Assembly (NCBI RefSeq): GCF_001512285.1
Contig: NZ_LNUV01000006.1
Span: 571,059-635,058, forward strand
Direction of reading: 5' to 3'
Source of the DNA: Arthrobacter sp. EpRS71
GTDB taxonomy: Bacteria; Actinomycetota; Actinomycetes; Actinomycetales; Micrococcaceae
Length of the DNA: 64,000 nt
Part shown: positions 41,647 to 50,033 of the stretch, one piece after another
How positions within the stretch are numbered: position 1 is the stretch's first letter
Layout of the letters: every line of letters starts with the position of its first letter
Notes under the pieces: generated by a model
Seen by the model: the letters and a program-made list of their open reading frames with translations, nothing else
Database searches by the model: none
Told to the model about the DNA's origin: nothing
Program-made: the position numbers and the translations under genes

Positions 41647-42678
41647 GTGGAAACTTTTGGCGAGAAAACTACTGCCCCGGCGCTTCCTGTTGCCGAACTG
41701 CACCTGCACATCGAAGGGACCCTCCAACCAGAGCTGATCTTTGCCCTGGCCGAACGAAACGGCATTGAACTGCCGTACCAAGACATTGAGGAACTCCGGG
41801 AAAAGTACGAGTTCACTGACCTGCAATCCTTCCTGGACCTCTATTACGCCAACATGGCCGTCCTGCAGACCGAGCAGGATTTCACCGACATGACACGTGC
41901 CTATCTGAAGCGGGCCGCCGCCGGGGGAGTGCGTCACGCGGAAATCATGATGGATCCCCAGGCGCACACTTCCCGGGGAGTGGCTTTGGAGACCTGCGTC
42001 AATGGCGTGGCCAACGCCTTGGCCACTTCCGAGGAAGACTTCGGCGTCACCACCTTGCTCATCGCGGCGTTCCTGCGCGACATGTCCGAGGACTCGGCCC
42101 TTGAAGTTCTGGACCAGCTCCTGGCGATGCACGCTCCGATCGCAGGTATCGGCTTGGACTCCGCAGAGGTGGGCAATCCGCCGTCGAAATTTGAGCGCCT
42201 TTACCAGCGCGCCGGCGAGGCGGGCCTGCGACGAATCGCGCACGCGGGCGAGGAAGGTCCGGCGTCCTATATCAGCGAGGCCTTGGATGTGCTCCACGTT
42301 GAACGGATCGATCACGGCATCCGGTGCATGGAAGACACGGACGTCGTGCAGCGGCTCGTCGCTGAACAGGTTCCCCTCACGGTCTGCCCCCTGTCCAACG
42401 TCAGGCTCCGCGCCGTGGATAGGCTGGCTGACCATCCTCTGCCCGAAATGCTGGCGATCGGCCTGAATGTCTCCGTGAATTCGGACGACCCCGCCTACTT
42501 TGGCGGCTACGTGGATGAGAACTTCGAGCAACTGGTGAAGGTCCTGGAATTCTCGGTGCCGGAGCAGGCCACCCTGGCAGCCAACTCCATCCGGTCCTCG
42601 TTCGCCAGCGACGCCCGTAAAGCGGTGCTGCTGGACGAGGTCACGGAATGGGTCAAAGCATCCGTCACACCTGCTTAA
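41647..42678 (+). CDS. Adenine/adenosine deaminase
   Basis: GTG 41647 gives 343 residues; no strong ribosome site is visible. Amidohydrolase metal residues are present: LPVAELHLHIEGTLQPELIF (HxH), RRIAHAGEEGPA (His plus catalytic Glu), RIDHGIRCMED (His) and VNSDDPAYFGGY (Asp). HIEGTLQPEL and SDDPAYFGGY fit the bacterial adenine-deaminase branch more than classical adenosine deaminase (which has HLDG and SLNSDDP). The product would be hypoxanthine and ammonia from adenine. The gene starts 84 nt from the divergent MSMEG_6728-like gene. Confidence 0.88.
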   Translation: METFGEKTTAPALPVAELHLHIEGTLQPELIFALAERNGIELPYQDIEELREKYEFTDLQSFLDLYYANMAVLQTEQDFTDMTRAYLKRAAAGGVRHAEIMMDPQAHTSRGVALETCVNGVANALATSEEDFGVTTLLIAAFLRDMSEDSALEVLDQLLAMHAPIAGIGLDSAEVGNPPSKFERLYQRAGEAGLRRIAHAGEEGPASYISEALDVLHVERIDHGIRCMEDTDVVQRLVAEQVPLTVCPLSNVRLRAVDRLADHPLPEMLAIGLNVSVNSDDPAYFGGYVDENFEQLVKVLEFSVPEQATLAANSIRSSFASDARKAVLLDEVTEWVKASVTPA

Positions 42679-42823
42679 AGCGCCACAGCCGAGACCTGCA
42701 CATCACTTGCGGCGCTTGTGATGTCACACTCGGTCACGACACACGGTGTTTACCATTCCCAGTCGCGGGAATTAACAATTCATTGGCAAACTGCTGTGGA
42801 GTATCCACTGTTGAAGGAGAAGC

Positions 42824-43735
42824 ATGGGCGCGAACACCGCCGAAAACACCAACCTTCGTTTGAAGGCCGTCCTGGACATCCTCGCGGAGAGCGTATGGTC
42901 CGGGGCGACGCTGAACGCCGGCGAGGTGCTGGCCGAAGCGATCGTCCGGGTACCTTTCAGTGACCATGAGGCCGAGCTTCTCAGTGGCGGAATCCCGCGC
43001 GGCCACAAGACTCTGACATCGGCTTCGGCCAAGCTGGTCAAGGCCGGCTGGCTGGTCAAGGGACGTTCAGGGTGGACCATCCCTGAAGACGGCCTGCGCG
43101 CGACGGTCGCCTTCCCGGATGCGGCGGCGTTTGGTGCAGCGCTCGACGCCGGAACTCCGGTCCCAGCCGACGTCGCCGTTCCAACGGCCCCGCCCGCGAA
43201 GCCCCAAGCAAAGAAGGCTGCTCCTGCCAAGCGGGCCGCTGCGAAGAAGGTGACCGAGCCCAAAGTTGCGGCCGCTGACGTAGCCGAGCCTAAGGTCGCT
43301 GCGGCCAAGGTGTCCGCGCCGCGGGCCAAAGCGGCAACAGCCAAGGCTTCCGCCGTTGCAGCATCCCCTGCCGCTAAGAAGACCACCCGAAAGGCGCCGG
43401 CGAAAGCAGTGGCGGCATCCGCCGTCGAGACCCTGCCGCAGCCGGACGCGGTGGCGATTGCCGGTGACTTCAACAAGCTGCTTGGAGCAGCCGAAGATTG
43501 GGCGCCGCAGTATGACGAGGCCCAGATGGAGTTCAACCCCATCGTCCAAGTGTGGACGTTGACGGCTGAACTGCCTGCCGGTTTCTACACCTACAAGATC
43601 GCGCTGAACCGTTCGTGGGACGAGAACTATGGTGCGTTTGGAGCCCGTGACGGCGCGAACCACGAGTTGAACCACGACGGCGGACCGGTCACCATCACGT
43701 ACAGCCACGCGACGCGGGACATCGTGATCGGCTAA
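42824..43735 (+). CDS. Winged-helix / H1-like Lys-Ala linker / X25-like fusion protein
   Basis: GAAGGAG lies 4 nt before ATG 42824; 303 residues with three distinct parts. Residues 1-105 look like a winged-helix DNA-binding domain: LRLKAVLDILAESVWSGATL, TSASAKLVKAGWLVKGRSG. Residues about 125-205 are a Lys/Ala/Pro-rich stretch (KPQAKKAAPAKRAAAKKVTE; KKTTRKAPAKAVAA) like histone H1 or HU tails. Residues 210-303 look like an X25/pullulanase-type beta-sandwich: VAIAGDFNKLLGAAEDWAPQ, LPAGFYTYKIALNRSWDENY, ANHELNHDGGPVTITY. The last domain usually binds alpha-glucans. I know of no characterised protein with this order. It may bind DNA and a ligand, but function is unknown. Confidence 0.72.
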   Translation: MGANTAENTNLRLKAVLDILAESVWSGATLNAGEVLAEAIVRVPFSDHEAELLSGGIPRGHKTLTSASAKLVKAGWLVKGRSGWTIPEDGLRATVAFPDAAAFGAALDAGTPVPADVAVPTAPPAKPQAKKAAPAKRAAAKKVTEPKVAAADVAEPKVAAAKVSAPRAKAATAKASAVAASPAAKKTTRKAPAKAVAASAVETLPQPDAVAIAGDFNKLLGAAEDWAPQYDEAQMEFNPIVQVWTLTAELPAGFYTYKIALNRSWDENYGAFGARDGANHELNHDGGPVTITYSHATRDIVIG

Positions 43736-43770
43736 GTCTCCTTAGCTCGGAACCCGCCCTTGTTCGCTCT

Positions 43771-43791
43771 GCTCTCCGTTCAACGGAGAGC
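43771..43791. terminator. Hairpin after the fusion-protein gene
   Basis: GCTCTCCG pairs with CGGAGAGC around TTCAA. It lies between the fusion-protein gene and the acylphosphatase gene. Confidence 0.65.
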
Positions 43792-43827
43792 GGGACGGGC
43801 AAGGGCAGGTCTGGTTAAAGTGGATTC

Positions 43828-44112
43828 ATGACTGACGAAACCCTTCGCCTCACAGCCCGTATCACCGGTGTGGTCCAAGGCGTGGGTTTTCGCTATTGGA
43901 CTGCCCGGAAAGCTGACGAGCTCGGCCTGAAGGGGACGGTCCGCAACAGCACGGACGGTTCCGTGGAGTTGGTTGCCGAGGGAGAAATAGAGGGCATTAG
44001 CCGTTTCACGGACTGGCTTCACTCGTCGCGGGCGCCCGGCCGGGTGGAGAACGTTGACTTCCAGACTTCCCAAGCCACCGAGGAGTTCGACGACTTCCGG
44101 ATTATCGGTTAG
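43828..44112 (+). CDS. acyP: Acylphosphatase
   Basis: 94 residues with the full acylphosphatase motif: ITGVVQGVGFRYWTARKADE (the phosphate-binding Arg in GFRYW), LGLKGTVRNSTDGSVELVAE (catalytic Asn in VRNSTDGSV), and RVENVDFQTSQATEE. It hydrolyses carboxyl-phosphate bonds of small acyl phosphates. TAAAGT lies 6 nt before the ATG, so the message may be leaderless. It ends 14 nt from the convergent vapC gene. Confidence 0.95.
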   Translation: MTDETLRLTARITGVVQGVGFRYWTARKADELGLKGTVRNSTDGSVELVAEGEIEGISRFTDWLHSSRAPGRVENVDFQTSQATEEFDDFRIIG

Positions 44113-44126
44113 CGCCTAAGCCGCTG

Positions 44127-44519
44127 CTACGCCCCCGGCGACGCCGTGGTGAGCCCGGATTCCATGGCGGCAAGTAGTAACTCTTGGTCGTACGCCACCA
44201 AGGTGTCGGACTGCAGCCGTATGGCTGTGGCCAGGTGAATAGCGTCCGCGCTCCGAAGCTGTCTCGGAAGTGCCGCTGCGTACATGAGGTCTGAGCGGGA
44301 TACGTCCACCAGATTAATTCCGGCCAGTACCGCATTGACCAGTTCGAAGGGCATACTCCTGCGACGAGCCGCGCAATGCAGTTCCGTGTAAAGCAGCATT
44401 GACGCGACAAGATGCCCTCCAGAGGCCGCCTTCTCTACCAAATAGCCGGCAGCGTCCGCTGACTCTTTCTCATTAACCACCAACTTCATGACGGCAGAAG
44501 TGTCAACGTAAACGATCAC
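44127..44519 (-). CDS. vapC: VapC-family PIN-domain toxin
   Basis: 130 residues with the PIN acidic centre: Asp6 in YVDTSAVMKLVVNEKES, Glu46 in LLYTELHCAARR, Asp92 in RSADAIHLATAI and Asp111 in LVAYDQEL. PIN toxins are Mg-dependent RNases that stop growth by cutting tRNA or rRNA when not neutralised. It overlaps its antitoxin gene by 4 nt (ATGA) and is translated second. Confidence 0.9.
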   Translation of the reverse strand: MIVYVDTSAVMKLVVNEKESADAAGYLVEKAASGGHLVASMLLYTELHCAARRRSMPFELVNAVLAGINLVDVSRSDLMYAAALPRQLRSADAIHLATAIRLQSDTLVAYDQELLLAAMESGLTTASPGA

Positions 44520-44782
44520 CGGTCGCCGCGCAGATCGGCCAAGATGTCGGTTGTTGTCATGTCGCTGCTGATACGGGGCAGGATGGTGAAGTCCACGGGA
44601 GATTCACTCGCAGGCCTGATGCTACCGGCTTGGAGCAACCGCTCAAAGGGTGAGGCTGACGGTGGAATGAGGGTGGCCGCAACCTCGCCATTGTTGGTGA
44701 CGTCAATGACTTCGCCATTCTTGACGCGTTCCAGAATCTTGCTGCTCTGGTTGCGCAGTTCGCGGTGCGGAATAGTTGTCAT
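44516..44782 (-). CDS. Phd/YefM-type antitoxin
   Basis: 88 residues; GGAGGT lies 6 nt before ATG 44782. The N-terminal DNA-binding region follows the Phd/YefM pattern: TTIPHRELRNQSSKILERVK, NGEVIDVTNNGEVAATLIPP. The C-terminal tail (TDILADLRGDR) is the likely toxin-binding arm. With vapC it forms a type II toxin-antitoxin operon that probably represses itself. A Phd-like antitoxin with a VapC toxin is a common mix-and-match pairing. Confidence 0.9.
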   Translation of the reverse strand: MTTIPHRELRNQSSKILERVKNGEVIDVTNNGEVAATLIPPSASPFERLLQAGSIRPASESPVDFTILPRISSDMTTTDILADLRGDR

Positions 44783-44839
44783 GATCTACCTCCGTAGCAA
44801 TCGTAGCACCCTGGGTGGAGGGGCTTCTTCCGGGGTAGT

Positions 44840-45733
44840 TCAGGCCGGCAAGGTGGCTGTCCGCGTCGCTTGGATGTAGTGCTCCAGCGACTTCAACGCA
44901 GGCTGCGATGAAGCATCCCGCACGGCATCTGCGCCCACAGCATTTGCAGCAGCCAAAGCGTGCGAGTGCTCCAGGCCGGATTGGAGCGCCAGGACCAGGG
45001 CCGCGCAGAAAGCATCCCCGGCTCCGATGGTGTTGGCAATATCGGTAACCCGTACGGCGGGCGCTTCGGCGACGCGTTCGCCGTCGACGAAGATCGCAGA
45101 ACCCTCGCCGCCATAGGTCACTGCAACCAACGGAGCATCACGCAGGGCGGGGATCAGTTCATACTCGGTCTCGTTCACGATCACCAGGTCGCAGCGTTCC
45201 AGCAGCTCGGGAATGATCGGCATTGCCGGGGCAGCGTTCAGTGCGAAGAATCCTTGTGTTCGCTGAGCGGCTTCCAGCACTACGTTCTGGTCCACTTCGA
45301 GCTGGCAGAGAACGGCCTCGTCGTCGTCGAAGTCCACGCCCTCCAGGGTCACGGAGCCGTTGGCTCCCGGGCACACCATAATCTGGTTCTCGCCTTCTCC
45401 GTCCACCAGCACCAAGGCGGTTCCCGTGGCGGAGTCCACCCGGGCGATGTCCTGGACGTCGACGCCGGCCCCCGCCATCGCGGTGATGAGGCTGAGGCCC
45501 GCTTCATCGTGGCCCACGGCCCCCACCATGCGGGACCTTCCTGCCAGCCGGGCCGCAGCGACGGCTTGGTTGGCGCCCTTGCCACCGGGCTGCTGGCGCA
45601 GAATGCCGCCGCCCACGGTTTCGCCAGGGGAGGGGAGGCGGCTTGCAGTGGCGGTGATATCCAGGTTGATGCTGCCAACCACGGTGAGGGTGGGGGAGGA
45701 ATTGGGCGCAGAAGACTGGGGGGTGGTGCTCAT
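44840..45733 (-). CDS. Ribokinase-family carbohydrate kinase
   Basis: ATG 45733 with AAAAGGA 6 nt upstream gives 297 residues; a longer frame to 45961 runs antisense to the GntR gene. PfkB motifs are clear: VVGSINLDITATASRLPSPG, QPGGKGANQAVAAARLAG, and the catalytic anion-hole motif DIANTIGAGDAFCAALVLAL. Ribokinases phosphorylate ribose at O5. Beside a nucleoside hydrolase, it would trap ribose freed from nucleosides, so ribose is the likely substrate. It lies downstream of the GntR/UTRA gene on the same strand, 37 nt away. Confidence 0.88.
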   Translation of the reverse strand: MSTTPQSSAPNSSPTLTVVGSINLDITATASRLPSPGETVGGGILRQQPGGKGANQAVAAARLAGRSRMVGAVGHDEAGLSLITAMAGAGVDVQDIARVDSATGTALVLVDGEGENQIMVCPGANGSVTLEGVDFDDDEAVLCQLEVDQNVVLEAAQRTQGFFALNAAPAMPIIPELLERCDLVIVNETEYELIPALRDAPLVAVTYGGEGSAIFVDGERVAEAPAVRVTDIANTIGAGDAFCAALVLALQSGLEHSHALAAANAVGADAVRDASSQPALKSLEHYIQATRTATLPA

Positions 45734-45770
45734 GGGAGGTCCTTTTCGGGAGATTGGCTGAGGCGGGATT

Positions 45771-46544
45771 TCAGGAGGACTGGATGACGGAGAGGTGCCC
45801 GGCCTTGGCAGCCACCAGGCACTTGGCCAGATAGAACGGGGCATCATTCCGGCGCACGTATTGCGTGAGGACCAGTACGGGATCGGACGGACGGAGCCCG
45901 AGCAATTTCGCACGGCTGGGCCCGGCCGTACTGAGGCTGATCTGGCATTCGCCGGGGCCAAGGGGTGCGCCGGGCAGTCCGCTGAGAACTTCCAGGAGCG
46001 TTGAGGCGGGAAGCGTGGGAGCCTCGGCAGCTTCGGCCAAGGCCTCGGCTTCGGGGATTCCTTGGGCTACGTTCTCTTGGAGATGCGCCAGGGGCTCGCC
46101 GTTCCTGATGAGGACGCTTTCCCAGAACCACACGTCCTCGTCAGGCTGCACGCCAATTCCCGGCGCCACGAATTCGGACGCCGGTTGCTTGATGGCGGCT
46201 ACCCGTTTGACCTGGATGTCCTGGTCCTGCCCGCCCAGAAGCTGATCGAACGGGCGGATGTGTTCTATGCCGATGCGGGGGAGCGAATCGGCAACAAAGC
46301 GGCCCACTCCACGGCGTGCCCGGGTGAGGCCGTCTTCTTCAAGCAACATTAGCGCTTCCCGGATCACGGTGCGGCTGACGTCCATCATGGTGCCGAGCTC
46401 AGTCTCCGTGGGGAGCAGTGAACCTGGCGGCAGGATCTTGGTCCGGATCGCTTCGGCGATGCGGGAGTAGGCCGCGACGCGCAGGGGCTGCCCTGGTTGG
46501 GTAGCGATGGGCCGGGACAGGAACTGGACGGCGTTGTCGGTCAA
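45771..46544 (-). CDS. GntR-family regulator with UTRA domain (HutC-like)
   Basis: 257 residues. The N-terminal winged helix is AAYSRIAEAIRTKILPPGSL and ELGTMMDVSRTVIREALMLL. A UTRA ligand domain follows (VWFWESVLIRNGEPLAHLQE; DPVLVLTQYVRRNDAPFYLA). HutC-type UTRA regulators respond to small sugars, phosphosugars or nucleoside breakdown products. It is divergent from the MFS gene; the 135-bp gap carries the palindrome ATACATGCTTGTAT. It probably represses both the kinase and the transporter-hydrolase units. Confidence 0.88.
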   Translation of the reverse strand: MTDNAVQFLSRPIATQPGQPLRVAAYSRIAEAIRTKILPPGSLLPTETELGTMMDVSRTVIREALMLLEEDGLTRARRGVGRFVADSLPRIGIEHIRPFDQLLGGQDQDIQVKRVAAIKQPASEFVAPGIGVQPDEDVWFWESVLIRNGEPLAHLQENVAQGIPEAEALAEAAEAPTLPASTLLEVLSGLPGAPLGPGECQISLSTAGPSRAKLLGLRPSDPVLVLTQYVRRNDAPFYLAKCLVAAKAGHLSVIQSS

Positions 46545-46612
46545 GGGTGCCTCACTTGAGATGGGTTACGGATACTGTACCGGATGACTGTGATAGGTTG
46601 CACAAGCTCGTA

Positions 46613-46626
46613 ATACATGCTTGTAT
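46613..46626. promoter_or_regulatory. HutC-type GntR operator
   Basis: ATACATGCTTGTAT has perfect 5-bp arms (ATACA/TGTAT) around TGCT. It overlaps a possible -10 region of the MFS gene, 17-20 nt after TTGCAC (46598-46603). A second, weaker half (GATACTGTAC) lies near 46571-46580. Confidence 0.65.
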
Positions 46627-46679
46627 AACAACTCACATCTCGTGGCGCCGCCCCGCGCCCTCGGACAAAGGAGTTTGAT

Positions 46680-48131
46680 GTGAACATCCCCACCGCCACA
46701 GGCACGCAGCCTGGAGAACCGCAGGCTGTAGCCTCAGCGGACCCCACCACAGCGACGGACCAGGGCCGCTTCCATGGCAAAGCCGCCGCGCTGCTGATCA
46801 CCACGCTGGTGCTCGCCGTCCTGGCCTTCCAGCTCAACGCCAGCATGATCACCCCTGCGCTCCCACACATTGGCTCCTTCTTCGGGGAGACGCCGGAAGC
46901 CGTGGCCCAGGTCCAGTCCATGTTCTTCCTCGCCGGCGCCATCTCCGGGCCCGTGATCGGCCGTTGGAGCGACTTCATCGGCCGCCGCAACGCACTCCTG
47001 CTGGTGCTGGCTATCATGGGCGCCGGAACAGTGCTCTGCATCTTCGCGCCCACCCTGCCGTTGCTGGTGGCCGGCCGCTTCATGCAGGGTGTCTCGAGCG
47101 CCATCTTTGCGCTCTCCTACATCGTCCTGAACGAGTACCTGCCTGCCCGACTTTTCGGCACCTCCATCGGCATCATCGCTGCCATCAACGGCGGGGTCGG
47201 CGGCGTGGATGGATACTTCGGCGGACTCATGGCCGAGACCCTGGGTTTCCAGTCGATCTTTGTGGCAGTCCTGGTGCTGGCCGCGATCGCCGTCGTCTGC
47301 GTCATCAAAGTGGTCCCGGGCGGAAAGTCCACCGTCGCTCCCGGCCGGATGGATTGGTGGGGCGCAGGTTCGCTGTCCGTGTTCCTGGTGTTCATCACGT
47401 ACTTCGTCTCCACAGGCTCTTCAGCAGGGTGGACCTCGCCTGCTGCCCTCGGCCTGCTCGCCGGCAGCATCGCATCCTTCACAGCCTTCTGGCTCATCGA
47501 GAAGAAGCGCGCAACCCCGTTGGTAGCTGTTCACCACCTCCGTTCACGCCAGGTGTGGCCTGTCATCGCCACCACGGTGCTGACGCTCGCGGGCATCTTC
47601 GCCATCATCAACTTCACCGTGGTGCTGCTGAGCCAGGACAAGGAAAACGGCTTCGGCCTCACCGCGTCCGTTGCTGCCCTGCTCTTCCTCACCCCGGCAG
47701 CGCTCATCGGCGTCTTTGCGGCACCGCTGGCCGGCTGGATCGCCGACCGCCGTGGCTGGATCAAAACAGTCCGTGTTGGCACCGCCACCAGCCTGGCCTG
47801 CGCAATCGTCGCAGCACTCTTTGCCCACAACCAGATCGCAGTCCTCATCGCGATCGCGGCGCTGGGTATCTTCTACAACGGCTTCTTCCTCACGGCCATC
47901 AACGGCCTGTCCGTCCTCCTCTCGCCCAAGGAAGCACCTGCCGCTTTGCCGGGCATCAACGGTGCCTCGTTCGGCATCGGGGCGAGCCTCGGCGTCGTGG
48001 TTGTTGCACCCTTCGCAGGCCAAGGCACCGCGGCAGGATACTCTGCAGCCCTGTGGATTTCGGTGTCCATCACCGCCCTCGCATTCATCGTCAGCCTCTT
48101 CATCGCCGCCCCCAAGGGCGAAAAAATCTAA
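46680..48131 (+). CDS. MFS transporter, probable nucleoside importer
   Basis: GTG 46680 has AAAGGAG about 7 nt upstream; 483 residues. A polar 40-residue start is followed by MFS helices: LLITTLVLAVLAFQLNASMI, FFLAGAISGPVIGRWSDFIG (the MFS signature RWSDFIGRR between helices 2 and 3), and GRFMQGVSSAIFALSYIVLN. Later helices run to LWISVSITALAFIVSLFIAA. The layout resembles DHA-type MFS proteins, so export cannot be excluded. Its unit with a nucleoside hydrolase, 81 nt downstream, favours nucleoside import. Confidence 0.87.
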   Translation: MNIPTATGTQPGEPQAVASADPTTATDQGRFHGKAAALLITTLVLAVLAFQLNASMITPALPHIGSFFGETPEAVAQVQSMFFLAGAISGPVIGRWSDFIGRRNALLLVLAIMGAGTVLCIFAPTLPLLVAGRFMQGVSSAIFALSYIVLNEYLPARLFGTSIGIIAAINGGVGGVDGYFGGLMAETLGFQSIFVAVLVLAAIAVVCVIKVVPGGKSTVAPGRMDWWGAGSLSVFLVFITYFVSTGSSAGWTSPAALGLLAGSIASFTAFWLIEKKRATPLVAVHHLRSRQVWPVIATTVLTLAGIFAIINFTVVLLSQDKENGFGLTASVAALLFLTPAALIGVFAAPLAGWIADRRGWIKTVRVGTATSLACAIVAALFAHNQIAVLIAIAALGIFYNGFFLTAINGLSVLLSPKEAPAALPGINGASFGIGASLGVVVVAPFAGQGTAAGYSAALWISVSITALAFIVSLFIAAPKGEKI

Positions 48132-48212
48132 CGCACGACGCCGGAACGCGGCTTCGCAGGCAACCCGCCTCTACTTCACCCCAAGCCCGCTACACCTGAA
48201 ACGAGAGACATC

Positions 48213-49205
48213 ATGACCCAGCCCGCCCCCTTCTTCCTTGACTGTGACACCGGGATCGACGACGCCCTCGCCCTGGCCTACCTCCTGGCTTCCCCGCAGG
48301 CGGACCTCGTTGGCATCGGCACTGTGAGCGGCAACGTTAGTGCGGCCGGCGGAGCCCGGAACACCTTGGACCTGCTGAACCTGGCCGGTCACCCGGACAT
48401 CCCCGTGGCAGTGGGTGCGCACGATCCCCAGGTTGGCACTTTCCATGGCGGCGCACCGCACGTCCACGGCGACAACGGCATCGGCGGGGTGGACCTCGTC
48501 CCGTCCGACCGCGAACCGGTATCGGCCACAGCGGCCGAGTTGTTGGTCCAATTGGCCTATCAGTACGCGGGGGAGTTGCGCCTGGTGGCCATCGGTCCGC
48601 TGACCAACATCGCCGAGGCCCTGCGCCTGGAACCAAAACTTCCTGAGCTGATCGCCGAAGTCACCATCATGGGCGGCGCGGCCTTGGCACCGGGAAACAT
48701 CTCACCCGTGGCTGAAGCCAACATCGCCAACGACCCCGAGGCCGCTGCCGAAGTCCTGGCCGCCAGCTGGAACGTGACGCTGGTGCCGTTGGATGTGACC
48801 ATGACCAACGTCCTGGAAGAAAACCACCGCCAGGAACTGCTGGCCACCGAGCACCCGGTCTCGCAGGCGCTGGGCGACATGCTGGGCTACTACTTCGGTT
48901 TCTACGTCGACATCTTCGGGCGGGCTTGCTCGGCCATGCACGATCCCCTCGCCGCGGCCATCGCCGTCAGGGGAGTGGAGCTCACCCTCGCCCCGACCGT
49001 CCGCGTCCAGGTGGACACCACTGACGGCCCCGGCCGCGGCCAGACGGTATGCGATCTCCGCGGCCAATACGCGGGGTTCCCGGCACAGAGCGGTGCCCGT
49101 TGCCGTGTGGTGCTGGAAATCGGCGAAGACTTCGCTCCGCACCTGCTCGGAACCATGCAGGCGGCCTGGCTTACTGAAGCCCAGGCTGCGGCACCCGTCG
49201 CCTGA
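48213..49205 (+). CDS. Nucleoside hydrolase (inosine-uridine type)
   Basis: 330 residues with the calcium-binding, Asp-rich start FFLDCDTGIDDALALAYLLA (DxDxxxDDA), then GIGTVSGNVSAAGGARNTLD, EVTIMGGAALAPGNISPVAE and ANIANDPEAAAEVL. The C-terminal Asp/His end appears as CSAMHDPLAAAIAV. The enzyme splits the N-glycosidic bond of ribonucleosides into base and ribose. The ribokinase encoded across the operator would use the ribose. A strong terminator follows. Confidence 0.93.
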   Translation: MTQPAPFFLDCDTGIDDALALAYLLASPQADLVGIGTVSGNVSAAGGARNTLDLLNLAGHPDIPVAVGAHDPQVGTFHGGAPHVHGDNGIGGVDLVPSDREPVSATAAELLVQLAYQYAGELRLVAIGPLTNIAEALRLEPKLPELIAEVTIMGGAALAPGNISPVAEANIANDPEAAAEVLAASWNVTLVPLDVTMTNVLEENHRQELLATEHPVSQALGDMLGYYFGFYVDIFGRACSAMHDPLAAAIAVRGVELTLAPTVRVQVDTTDGPGRGQTVCDLRGQYAGFPAQSGARCRVVLEIGEDFAPHLLGTMQAAWLTEAQAAAPVA

Positions 49206-49225
49206 CTGACGGCAGACTGAGGATC

Positions 49226-49260
49226 GACGACGACGGCGGCAGCGGCCCGCCGTCGTCGTC
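49226..49260 (+). terminator. Terminator after the nucleoside hydrolase gene
   Basis: Perfect 14-bp arms (GACGACGACGGCGG, 49226-49239; complement 49247-49260) with a 7-nt loop, followed by CTTCTTT. It also lies just beyond the convergent ArsR-SRPBCC gene. Confidence 0.85.
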
Positions 49261-49274
49261 CTTCTTTAAGGCGT

Positions 49275-50027
49275 TCACGTGTACATGAGTGAGCCGGGCG
49301 TGGTCAGTTTCTCGCCGGTTTCGAGCCATGTTTTGAGGCCGGAGAGAATCATGGGCCAGCCGCCGTAGAGCTGATCGTTAGCGCCTTCGCGGAGCTGATC
49401 GTGCGTGACGGTTAGGTGGCATGAGTCGCCGACGGGTTCGATTTCCCACGTGATCCGCGACGTCCCCTCCGCCTTCACGTCCTCGCCCCAGAGCGCCCGC
49501 ATGGTTTGGACGAGCCTGCGCGGGGGATCGACTTCGATGTTCTCGCCCTCGCCCAGTGGAGCGCCGGCTTTGTCGTTGTGCATCTCGAAGCGGCTGCCCG
49601 GCGTCCAGTCCGAGGTGAAGGTGTTTCCGAACTGGTATTTGCTGCGGATCTCGCTATCCGTGATGGCCTCCCAGAGCCGCTCCGGAGTGGTTTTGATGTA
49701 AATCTCGAAGATCTTTTCCATGGGACTTTCCAATCTGGATTTGAGGTCGCTGAGGGCAGCGGCCCATGGTTCTGCGTATTTACTCACCCAACGATCGTGG
49801 ATGAGACGAATGGGCACCGGGTTCAGGAAGTGCAGCTTTTCACGCCCCCGACGGCGGGTGACCACCAATCCCGCATCCTCCAGCAGCTTGAGGTGCTTGG
49901 CGATGCCGAAACGGGTCATCTCGAACCGGGCTCCCAAGGCAGAGGCAGACTGACCGTCCTCGCGGAACAGCTCATCCAGCAGTTCCCTGCGGGTTGGATC
50001 TGCCAAGGCCTTGAACACTACGTCCAT
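49275..50027 (-). CDS. ArsR-type regulator fused to an SRPBCC (AHSA1) domain
   Basis: ATG 50027 (MDVVFKALADPTRRELLDEL) gives 250 residues; a canonical promoter ends only 6 nt upstream, so longer frames would be untranscribed. Residues 1-95 are an ArsR winged helix: ASALGARFEMTRFGIAKHLK, LLEDAGLVVTRRRGREKLHF. Residues 110-250 are an AHSA1/SRPBCC domain: EKIFEIYIKTTPERLWEAIT, GSRFEMHNDKAGAPLGEGEN, ITWEIEPVGDSCHLTVTHDQ. In most bacteria these are two adjacent genes; the fusion suggests ligand sensing by the SRPBCC part. It lacks obvious metal-binding Cys pairs. Confidence 0.9.
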   Translation of the reverse strand: MDVVFKALADPTRRELLDELFREDGQSASALGARFEMTRFGIAKHLKLLEDAGLVVTRRRGREKLHFLNPVPIRLIHDRWVSKYAEPWAAALSDLKSRLESPMEKIFEIYIKTTPERLWEAITDSEIRSKYQFGNTFTSDWTPGSRFEMHNDKAGAPLGEGENIEVDPPRRLVQTMRALWGEDVKAEGTSRITWEIEPVGDSCHLTVTHDQLREGANDQLYGGWPMILSGLKTWLETGEKLTTPGSLMYT

Positions 50028-50033
50028 GGACTC

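Noticed and set aside
41563..42531. 5' extension of the MSMEG_6728-like frame to 629 residues
   Set aside because: The extra part is antisense to the adenine deaminase gene; the domain starts at MQTFLPF, which has its own start context.
46964..48199. 411-codon plus-strand frame inside the MFS gene
   Set aside because: Out-of-frame shadow rich in Arg/His/Pro without membrane helices.
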